Source: Fistularia commersonii (lineage: Eukaryota > Chordata > Actinopteri > Syngnathiformes > Fistulariidae). From it: 64,000 nucleotides of DNA. The stretch lies in assembly GCA_037954325.1 (NCBI GenBank), contig JBBMNZ010000018.1, positions 11,670,501 through 11,734,500 of the forward strand, written 5' to 3'. The notes under the pieces were generated by a model that was given only the letters and a program-made list of their open reading frames with translations, searched no databases and was not told where the DNA came from. Made by a program: the position numbers and the translations under genes. Below are positions 49,301-61,300 of this stretch, in pieces; the stretch's first letter is position 1, and each line of letters starts with the position of its first letter.

Positions 49301-52300
49301 TGATCCAAATAACGGGTTAGACATTCTCCAAAATGCGCACCACTGCCCCAGGACCATTAACAGGCTAATCTGTTCATTTGTCACTGTAGATCACAGTTCA
49401 CTGGCATGTTGCTCTACAGACCCCTGCTTAAGACATCAAGTGTCTCATTTTTATCCACTTTTCTTCAACTGAAATAGCAGATTTCCAATCACATTAAATA
49501 ATTTAGTACATTCGCATTACATAGCCTTTAAAATCCGTTCCAGGATAGCGTTTATATGACTTTTTTAAAAGTTAAGTAGCATGACTGTCGTAATCTACCA
49601 AAAATTAAATGAGACATGCCGGGTGGTGGTTCTTAAAGATAATAAAGACTGTAGAGCACCTGTGTATTTCAAGATGTTGTCTAACAGCAGGGGGTATTTG
49701 GTGATTCTTTGCATCTCTACAGGAATGATGTCTTTGAGTTGCAGTCGGCGACACAATCTGTTACTTTCCGCTTCCTACAAAGGAAAATAAATATACAACC
49801 AACAAAATCAACTTCGGTTTGTGAGTGAACTATCAAAATAGAGTATATTAGCAAAATTCCTAAATTGAAAGAATCCCATGTATTTCCTTTTTATATATTC
49901 TGAGCAAAACCCCGCAATTTCATCACATCAATCTGACCATTACTTCAGTTGAGGCCATTATTACCTGGATAAATGAAGTGAAACGTGAGTCCTTTTTCTG
50001 TTTGGTCTTGATGATCTCGAGAGCAAAAGGCTGGTTACTGCAGAATGTCCCCACAGCCTGCTTGATCTTCTCTTCCTCTCCGCCGCTGAACTGCGACCAC
50101 CCAAACCAAGACAAGAGGAACAAGACGGACAGATCAGTCACTCCGTCGATGTGGGTCAGGGGTAGTTGCCATGGAGATGACTAGTATTTAACCAAATTCA
50201 GTAGTAATTCCCAGAAGGGGGCCAGGCTTAGGTTCTTGCTGCAGAGACAGCTCAACTTTATCCATTGACGATCAATGCTCCGACCCTCGGGGGACCACTT
50301 ACCCTACTTATCCCCTATAGAGATATCTTAGACTACGCTGCCAACTGATACATGGCTGTCTCAAATCTTGTGTAGATCAAACATATCTAGTGCTGAAATG
50401 TCAGGCAAATCTGGGCCACTGTTTGAAATGTCCATTTACTGAGAAGCATGCTTCCATTTCACACTTATCCTATTATACACTACTTCTATAAAGTTCTTCC
50501 AATTAAGTAGAGTGTTTGTTATGCCATTCTTAAGGCTTTGAAACTTTTTATATTGTAAAAGTGAAGAACATTTTTGAATGCTTTTATACCACGCACGCAC
50601 GCACGCACATTTCAAGACTATTGAGCACGCCCCAATATAAGCCGCACCGGCGAGCTGATCACTATCTTGGGCTTCCTCCTGCGCGCTAAAACCGTCAAAG
50701 CAGTCTTCTTCGGTGTCGGAGTTAAACGGCCTCAGAGTTTCCCGGTCATTGAATTGGTCCGATGTGCCGAGGATAAACATTTTAGCGGCGTGAAGCTCAT
50801 TAGCCCCCATTGTTTAAGTCGTAGTGTTCAAAGCATGTGAAAAAAGCCACAGCTTAACGTTCGGAATTTACAGTCACACAATAAAAAAACAACAAAACAC
50901 ACAAAAAGGAGATATAAGAATGGACAAAAAGCCATTTCACAGCATTTTTCCTGCTGCAAAAGAAAGCTGGGTAACACTTTAGTTTCTTTGTCCACAATAC
51001 ACGTTTCCCACATCATCGGCCATCTTCAATATGTATTCAATAAAAATTTTTTTAAAGAAATGCAATTTCAACCTGAGAGCTGTACTCACCCAGGAGAGCA
51101 AGTCATCTCCTATCTGATCAATTACCGAAGTCTCATTTCTCTTTCGAACAGCAGCCATTTGCTCCAGTATTGAAACTGAAATTCAAAGAGGAGACGCCGA
51201 TGGACAATCAGTGTGTGCATGTGAGAAAGAAAGGAAGCAAGAAAGGAGATGAATACAAATGGAAATAAGTTGAAATAAGTTCTCGCTCTTTTGTGCGCAC
51301 AAAAATCCTTGAGACTTAACTTTTATTTATTTAATTTTCTGGTTTTACATCTAACCTTTGGCGCCACTTTTGGATTTCTACAATCACGGGGTAAAAACCA
51401 TGAACTGCAAACTATTCCAAGTGTATGCGTGTTTACCATGAAGATGCAGAATATCATCAAGATTGGTAAAAATGTTTCGGATATCCGTGGGAGGCAGGAT
51501 GGCCTCTTTCGAGAGCTTCTGGTAGAAAACACTGTCCAGGACCTTCAGCATTCGCACATGCGCCCGTTCAGTATAAAACAGCTCTGCAGACACAATGCAA
51601 GATGGTTATTTGATATGGGAGATCATTTACATAACTCAGCATGAGAAGTATTTGGCAACAACTTGGTAAACTTCCCAGCCAACCCTCAAATGATGCAGAT
51701 GTCTTTTTTCACATAACATGGTATTTCAAAATATTAAATTGTCATTCATGATACTTGGAAGAGGTTTTAATTAAATCCACACCATTTATTACTTCCTGCC
51801 GCTTTATTTCATGAGGCCTGAGACCGGCTAGGACCTCCCGTCCCACCAGCTGCTGCCAGTTTGGGGGGTCATGCTCAGAGTCTGTTCCCTGGTCATCCTC
51901 GCTCTGTACATCAGCCGCACCAAGTCCCTCGAGCCTTGTGAAGACAGACGGAACTGGGTTTTAATCTGGCACATTTTCCACGTCTATTTAGGTGAGACGT
52001 GACAATCTAACAGGCATGCTCACCTTCTTATGGCTTTTGGTGTTCCCTCATGAGGTCTAAAATATGAAGAGCGAAAACAATAGTAAAGCAAGATTGCTTT
52101 ATAAGAAAAAAAAAAAAAACACAGGTAATGCTGTTAATAGGTCTGTAAATCCACCTGTCATTTTCTCGGTCTTCTTCTTGTAACTGGTCCAAACTGCAAA
52201 GGTCTAAGTGTGATGTTGGGTACGGCAACCCATCCAGGGTGTCACACTGAAGTCCATCACTCAACCTGGTGGGGCCTGAGGTTGGGGTCCCACCTGGAAG

Positions 52301-55300
52301 AGATACACAGTTAGAATTGGCTGCTCTGTCGGTATACAAGTGGAATTCACTGGCTTGGTCACTCACTTATATCAGTGTCACGGCTACCATCTGAGCTATA
52401 GGTGTTACTGTTTGGGGATGAGGAGGCTACCGACGTGGAGTGTATGAGCTCAGAGCCCTCACTGGATTGGCTTCCTCTTAATCGTACGGCTTCCGCGCTC
52501 TCATTGGCTCCCAATGTCGGCTGAGATAACTGTTTCTGAGGTCGGGGGCGCCCATCGAGGGCTTTACCAACTGAATAATTGGAGAAGTGAAGTGAGAAGT
52601 TTAAAACGCTTCTATAGTTTTCTCATAAATGTGGTTTGATTAAATTGGTTTCAACTTGCCTGATGCCGCTTCAATGCGGCTAGGTCTGCGCTGAGGCCCC
52701 AGGATGCTTGGAAATCTTGGTTTCTTTACTTTCTCCTCTCCTTCCTTTTCTGGCTTTATGCTTTTCTGATGTGTTAAAATCAAGGTAAATAACATACTGT
52801 CAGTTCATGGAAGGGAACAAGAGCCTGGCTGAGCAAAGGGGGAAATTACATACCTTAATCTTAGGAAGGAAGTTGATCCGGACCCTTTTGGACTCCAGAC
52901 TCCGAGGCTCCTTGACCCTCACTCCAAGGTGCTTCATGTATGTGTATATAACATACTGCATTGTAGTGCTTAGTTTGGGAGAAAAAAAAAGAAGAAAGAA
53001 AGACAATACCTGAAGCCAGCTGCTCAATTGTGACATACAACCAAAACCACAAGGGAATGGCACTATCCAAAAGAAATGTCCAGATGGTGGCTCACGCCAT
53101 GTGTCTTTCTCGTCCTTGTACAAGTTCGACGCAAACCACAAGTGGCAGGCTTTTGCCATATGGCATTTTAATGAAGACTACTTTCATCCATCAACTTTTT
53201 AAATATATTTTTCTAATCACGTCACAAAAATACATCCAAGTGCAACATTTTTAGTGGCATGAATGGCACCGCAACATCTGTCCAGTCTCTAATCCTTATA
53301 AACCCCACAATGATTAATCGCTGGAAGATATTAGTTTAGCTATTGTAGCTTTCTACAATAATCCGTAAGCAAGAGTGAAAATCAATGAATAAATAAAAAA
53401 GCCGTGCGCCTTTAAAAAATATTCTTTCACTTCCAAAAATGCTAACCAATTTTTTTTTGCTTACCACTTCTCTTCCTCTGCTGTCTGAGTAGTAACCCTT
53501 AAGGCAAAGAAAAATACATGAGTTGCTATAATGAAAGCAGTGGCAGCACGTGTGCATCAGTGTATCAGTCACTTACAGGATATCTTCAATCTTGGTAATG
53601 ATATTTTCTGCATATGAGCGTTCACGCTCAAGTGTGACACGGTCTCTCACTCGTTCTTGATCCAATCTGGATAGCTCCACTTCTGCCACTGTAAGACCCA
53701 TACTGCGCTTCTGTCTGAAAGCCAAAGCACATTGTGCTATAAATTATGGTCCGTTGAATACGACGAATCATGACATTAAGACTTTAAAGAATTACATATT
53801 TAGACACAAATTCTTGATCGTTTATTTGGTAAATCTCCGGTTTCTTGAGTGGCGCGACTCATGAAAAGTAAAAAAAAATAAAGGCATTTACCGAAAATCC
53901 TCAAGATTCTTCTGAATGTCTGGAAGCAAAGAGTCTTGTAGTGTTTGAACATGTCTGTTTATTTCCTCCGGGATTAGTTCTGTCCGCCGCCGGTCTGTGA
54001 ACATATGTAGATGCATACATAATTCTTTCATAATAAGCGCTTCTCAAATCCTTACAACTGGACTAAATATGATTATCCAAAATAAGTGCAAAGTACTTGA
54101 AATTTGTAGTAATGATACAAGCTACAGTGATATAATTAGGATGATCAAAGTATTTTATGACAGCAACTGAAGTACTTAAGTTCAGTATGTGTAAATAAAC
54201 AAAAAAAAACCTCAATATCACTTGACACACAGGGTAGAAAACCACATGAAGCATGACAAAAGCCTAAAATACAAACCTAGATCAACAGAGATGGATTCTG
54301 GAACAGCAACTTTTAAATTCTGAAATTAAAACACAGGTCAGTTGCTAAATAATCTGGACAAAAAAAAAACAAACAAAAAAAATCAGAAAAGAATGAAAAT
54401 AATAAACTGACTTGCTGCCACAGGGTATAACATAAAAAATGCTTACTGCTCCCCGATCCACAAAAAAGGTGTGAAGGTCCAGGAAGACCCGCCTTGTCTC
54501 TTTGGAGTTGGTCTGCTTGACAAGGTCAGCATAGAGGTAGCACAGCTGAGGAATGTAGAATTGTGAATATTAAATGCAGCGAGGAAGAGACACATAGAAA
54601 GAAAACATTAAATTAAACAAAACAAAACATTCTTTCACGAGTTGTGAAGAAAATGGGGTCCTACCAAAGGAGCAGGGTCAAACTGAGAGATGACATGATG
54701 CAGGAAAGCTGCAAGGTGGGCGGGCCGGGACTTCAGCTGCTCAATGCTGTTAAAACGGTTACACTGTCCATTTGTCTGAAAAAAAAAAAATTCACATTTT
54801 AAATCATTCAGGATCTACATAAAATATTTTTCAAACTTGCTATGTTCCACCGTTTCTTTGATTCTTTAATGGCTCACTGCCTTTTTAATTTACTCTCGAC
54901 TGGCATTTATATATTGGTGATATCAATGCTAATGCAGCCATTTTAGATTACCTGCTCCTGATCTGAATCAAAATAGTCATCTTCAGCTCCAATAATTTGT
55001 GAGACGAGGCGAGAAGAGGAGGGACTGTTGACTGTAGGAGACAGAGAGTCCTGCAGACAACAAAATGGTACAGTGAGGGAATAAACATTTCTCTCGATTT
55101 AATTTTTCCGGTGACTTTCTATCACTTCTCAAATCTCATTTTACCAATGCTTTAACCAGATTAAAGAGCAATAAAGTGGACTGAACGTTTACAAGTATTT
55201 CCATGGGCCCAAAATATGCAGTTACCAGGTCAGTGGCATCCTCTGTTTCTGGGGAGTGGCAGGAGTTGAAGCTGTTCCTGGGTGTGCTCTTTGGGCTGGG

Positions 55301-58300
55301 GCAGGAGGTTTCCCTTGGGCAGAAACTCTCTGGAGATCCAAGACCAAACCCACAAGATACCTGCTGGTGGTTTGGATCATTAACAAACATTCTCAATATT
55401 AGTCATCATTAATTCTAAAGGGGTTAGAATTTTAAGAGGAGTCTAATTACATGTGTGCTGCTCCAGGACACATCTGTACTGTGGTCTCCCTTTGAGGAGG
55501 GTGTGTGCTCTGTCTCAAACGTGCTACCATCATCTGCATCACCACCTGGAACAGCCTCCTAAAAGTTTAAGGATTCATTACTTATACTGACCAAAGTTAT
55601 ACACAGAACAGTAAACTTCAAAAGCTTAAACTGTTATTTACACTTTAGTAATTAGACAAATGTCATCATCTGTTTTTAAAATACAGAGAAGCAAACTCAA
55701 GCAAGTAGAGTGGCAACACTTTTGGAATTCCACAGAAAAAAGACTCTTATTAGATACTCTAATAAGCTTGGAATTACAGTTTCGCTTGAACAGTCAACAC
55801 AAGATCACAAAAAATGTACAGGTGTTGTTGGTGCATGAACATCCCTTTCATGCCTTGTTACTTTGGCATTCTGGGAAAATGTACAAGTGGACTGGTAAGG
55901 CTGTACCTGTGTTGCCCCAGTGGTCCTGAAGAGCTGACCCTGCGGCTGTGGAATGTGTTTCTTAGGTTCCTGGATGTCTTTCAGTAGTTTGGGGGAGGGG
56001 TTTCTGTTGTACTCCTCCTTCACAGCCTTGACACCAAAACAAGTGAAATTCAAATAAAAGCAGGAGTAGGGCTCTACTAGTGACCTCATATTAACTTTGT
56101 AAGTGTTGTGGCACATAAAGTACTAAACTAGCCCTGTCGAAAGAGGTTTTTCTCATCCTAGAGTGAAATGGATTAAATTACATTATAAAAGAAACATAAC
56201 TTGCATTGGCAAGAAGAAAACATCTATTATAGTATTTACGCGAGTACAATGAGTAGAAGAAATGAAACATGCTGTAAGTGTCAAAAAAAAAAAAAAAAAA
56301 AAGTATGAGAATGAGATTCAAGGCACCCCATTTTGAACGAGATATCAAATTTGTAATATAAAAGTCCAAAAACAAACTAACAAACAAAAACACCAGACCC
56401 TGGTTCGACTGGAAAACACGAGAAACGGGCAACAGACGTTAAGTGATGAACGAAGACAGTACCCATGGTGGTTGTGAGGAGAGCCGGTCCTGAGGACTAT
56501 AGGGGCGTTCTGCTGCTGGAGAGTTTGGAGAGGAAATGCTAACGCCCAACATTTCAGACTCTCCTTCAGACAAAGGGATCTGGGCAAGCCCTGGAGGGCG
56601 ACCAAGCACCGTGAGGGCCACATATGAGCCGGCTAGGACAGACACATCAAAGGGATATGAGATTTATTTGAGAAGCCACTTGTCTAAATGCAATCTATTA
56701 AAAAATATATATTTCAGATGCTTCCCAAAGTAAATACTACATGCAATGACATCGAGAAGGCGGGAGGGCTTACATTTGATGAGCTTCACCACCTCAATGT
56801 GATTAGAATGGGTAACAAGGGTTCCGTTGACCTGTTGGAAAGCAGTGTATTTTTGAGCAGAATAAAAATAAAAATCCTGATTTCATTCTAGAGAACAGTC
56901 TCGATAGTCGGTTGCATCAATTAGATTCCTTGAAAAAGGGAGGAGCAACACTGACTAACCACAAGGTGGCAGCCTAAAGCCTTTGTATTAATACCGAACA
57001 AACTACAGGCTGACGACAGAAAGAAAAACAAAACCATAGTACCTTGATGATCCTGTCCCCTGTCTGCACACCTGCCCGCATTGCAGCGCCATCTGACAAA
57101 CACAAAAGAAAAGGAGTGTTCAAGAAACAGGAAAACATGTAGAACAAGCGGAGCTGCTGACATTTCTGTGGAACAGATGCACCATGTAGCTTTGACAGAT
57201 AAGATGTTGCAAAGGGACTATTTGAGAACAATCTTGAAACACCATAACAGTGGTTATATTACAAGAAAGACCCGTTTCACAGCTCTACCAGAAGTAAAGG
57301 GATTTGCGTATGAGACATACAATTATGACGCTATAGCAAACAGCATAAAGCTGATGATTTGTGTCTGTTTTTATTAAATCTTAAGACTGATCACTATTTG
57401 ATTTTTTAGATCTTAAATTTTACATCTGTGTGGAAATATAAAACTTTTTGGAATTTTCTCTTCCCACTTTCGCATCCCACTAGTGTTAAGAAAATATAAA
57501 AGAAAGTCAATTATATTATTATGGTTTTTTTCTTCATGTATATAAGAAACAAAATAGTCCTTATCTACTTCACTACAGTTGCTGATAAATCTTATCTCAA
57601 CTAGACATGCCCAATATTTTGAAGGTGACGAACTTAAGAAGCAAGAATACAACTAGTCCACTTGCGTGGATAAAACCGGTCAGCAAAAGGACACAAGTTT
57701 CAACAAATCAGGAAATAACCACTCAGTGGGTTCAGATGATGACTACGTTACGAAAATTCCAGAGTGGTGATAACGATCAAGAGTTGTCTTTGTAATTATA
57801 TCATGTTCCGTCTCCTTTAAAGGTTGAAACTAAAGCTTACCTTCTTTGACAAGCTGCACAAACACTGGGTTGTCACCACTGACTGTGAGCCCAAAGCCGT
57901 TTTCATCTTTCTGGATGATTACACATCGCTGGACAAGACCTAAAAGTAAAATGGACAGGACGTAAACACATAACATTGTCTCGTCAAGTTAAAAGAAAAT
58001 GCATACTTCCCGACTCCTCAGTTTAGTGGGAAAAATTGCATTTTGCAAATAATACAATATATGAACGTTGTTTTTTTTTCTCATGAGTCACAGGGAATGC
58101 TTTGAAAAAACTGGCTGTCACTTCGAGACATAGATCTGGACCCCTCATATAAGCCATTTTCAGTGATGTAGGATGCATGATGTCATGTAAACAGACTGAC
58201 GGAACTAGCCAGTAGCTCTGACGCTAACTAGAAACCAGATGAGAGAGATAATCTGTACAGTGACTTTGTCTACTGGGCTTAAGGAAAACGAAATCTACAT

Positions 58301-61300
58301 TAGCAGCTATCCAAATAGCTGAATTGACAACAAAATAATCCACGTGGATGAAATTTTCCAATCCAAATACTTTTGCTAAGCCTGTCATTCGAGGTGATGT
58401 TCAAAACCGATAAGGCAACCCAGACACTTGTGACATCACTCTGGGTGTTTCATTGGCATGACAAAAAGTGACTGCATCTTATCTACTGTCTGGGTTGATA
58501 ATAACTGGAAAGACCGAACAAAACAAGGAAGAAAACACAATGTTAAGAATGTTAAATGCTCATATCGACTTGTAATACCATGGAGATCTTCCAGCAATAA
58601 TGTGCCAGCCTCAAACATCTTTCTAAAATGGTTTGTAAATTGTGCTGAACTGTGAGTTGTGACACAACAAAAACAAGTTTATTTGTTGTGTCAAGAGTTT
58701 TTCAGGCAAGTGCAGCATCAACCACGGGCGAGTGGATCGATAAGGGCGATAGCGGGACGGATTTTTGAGATTGAAAGGCGCAAAAGCTAGTAGATGAAGA
58801 GCGGTTAGGGGACACAACAATCTAGCTTGTGAGGGAATAAAGGGTATGATAGAGCAGTAGGCAGAAGGAATAGGACGGAAAAGGAAGAGGGAGGAGACCA
58901 AAGTGTTTATGAAAATGAGAAGCCATATTGCTTAGAGATCAAGGGTGAATTTGCCTCAAGATGCATTTTTTTTTTTGTTTTATTTTTCAAAGTTAACAGA
59001 ACACTGTGTAGGCAAATATTAACCATCAGTGGGAGTGTGACATCATCACATATGAGGGTAATCCATCTCAACTAATGTATTATTCAAAAGGTTTAACTGA
59101 TCAGTTATCAGCACCGTTTTTGAGGATATGCTCTGGAGAATTATCTGACCTTTAATACAGTCACAACACTGCCATCAGAAAATCACAAATCAGAAACTCA
59201 AAATATCCGAATCCTACGAAGGTTAGAGAGTAAATCTTGAAAGTCAAATCATTCTGAAAATGTTAATATTTTACTGGAAACGTGAAAATTGTCACCAGTC
59301 GAGGACACGGTGGATGCCTGATGAAAGAGTAATTTTGCTTATTTCTGTGAAGGCTTGAATGCTCCTCAAGGTCATTTCATTTAACTGAACGCAAAATAAA
59401 CAAAATACGAAAACTATCATGTATTGTATAATTTGAGAGAAAAAGATGACTTTGTAGTCCACGAGGAAAGAGGATGTCTCAGATTTCAATCATTAATCGT
59501 AAGTCTGCTGGCTAACATGGGGGTATAACATATATTTGCCTGGATATTATGCCGAGCAATGTACATGCTGTGTTGGTTTTAATAGATAACTTCAGATCCC
59601 AAGTGTTGGTGTTATATATAGCTTTTAAGATTGACTCAGAAAAACAATTTTCAAGGTTTATGGACAGCACATGCACAAATGCGATATTGAGGAATAGCTG
59701 ATATTGAAAAGGGAGATAGTATGTATAACAAATCAGTTCTATCCCCTCTCTCAAACATTGTATTGTTTGAAATTACAACAATAAACTATCATCATCGCAT
59801 TTCACTTGTTTGGATATTATTTTCTATCTTTGTTTTGTTTCATGAATCCTTTGGAGTTGAGCATGTAGAATGTCTATAATCCAAAACAATCACAAATTTA
59901 CACTTCTGAAGTGCGAGTGATACAGTATGTGGGTCCAAATTTTTGGTTTCTCTATTTGTTGTTAGTATTGTTTTCTTCTTTGCCGCTGGTTTTTAAGCCT
60001 GCTACATTTATGTTTGTTACTTGGCCCCCTAAACAGGCCCAGGACATAAAAAGACTTTAATGTGTGATCACTGTAAGGTTAATTGAAATGAACAATTGAC
60101 TAAATGATGACAGTTAATTAAGGAAGACAAGAATTTAATGATGAGAAATAATTTACTTCCTTCATTTCCTGTTCAAAAAGTAATACTTGAACTACAGTTC
60201 AGGTGATCTCAAGGTTGATGTTATTCTGTGCCAACTCTCAAGAGTTCTCCAGCTGTGACATGGCATGACATGATATAAAAATAAATTAAAACAGTGCACT
60301 CACTGTGTGTAATCAAACATCTAGAGGCATTTTCACACCACGGTCTGAAGCATGTATAAAAGCAGCTGTCACGCCAGCCACTCTACCAGGAACATCTTAC
60401 CACAGGACTCAGGCTTCCCCTCTGCTAGCACACTGCTGCTGCCACTCTTCTGCACCACCAGAGCTTCTGCTCACAGCCACAACCACGCAGATAACGCGCG
60501 CACACACAGAACATAAACGGACACAAGGAAAGGAAACATAAAACATGAAATAGAAATCATGAGGGAGAAATGATCATGGGAAAAGACTAAATAAATGAAC
60601 ATACAGGCAGTCTGACATTTTTAGAAAGGCAAGAGGACAGTCTCTGAAAATGGACGGACAACTGCATTTCTCAAATTAATGATTGTAAAATCAATCAGGA
60701 CTAGGTGCACAGACTTCGATTACATTTTATTAGAGGCCTCCAAATACACCTCTGATAAGTTATAAACTGTCAATATTGTACCTCTCTCATTTACTGAATG
60801 TTTATTGATTGTATCCTTAATTATGAGAACTAATGTCTGATGTTCTATTAAACATTACTGAGTAAAATTGGGAGATGAGGTTAAATATTCTGTCAACTAT
60901 TGGTCATGAATGGAATTAATGAACTTATCATTAATTACTTTAAGTTGAATAGTAAAGTATACACAGCAACAACAACTACTACTACAACTACTTATAATGA
61001 TAATAATAATATTAATAATGATGATGATGATAACATGGCATTACACGCTACAGCTAATGATGCTACAGTTACATAGACAGGCCTGTCTGCCATTTCCAAT
61101 ATCTGTTACGAGTTATAATAAACTTTAAAATGTCATGAATAGTTGTAACCCAGGTGATTTTCAAATAGTCATGAAAAAAAAATTAAAAAAAATCAAAGGT
61201 CAGCTTTGACATCAATTCACAGTGACTGAGTGCTCTTGCCAATCCAAAAAAAGCCCAAACTTCTTTATATTAAGAAAGAATATTGGGGAAAAAAAGGATG

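Noticed and set aside
51291..51644. A 117-codon plus-strand ORF over the DH exon
   Set aside because: It is a shadow of the minus-strand DH coding sequence.
60305..60541. A 78-codon plus-strand ORF
   Set aside because: It is antisense to the 66-nt ARHGEF12 exon and has no similarity of its own.
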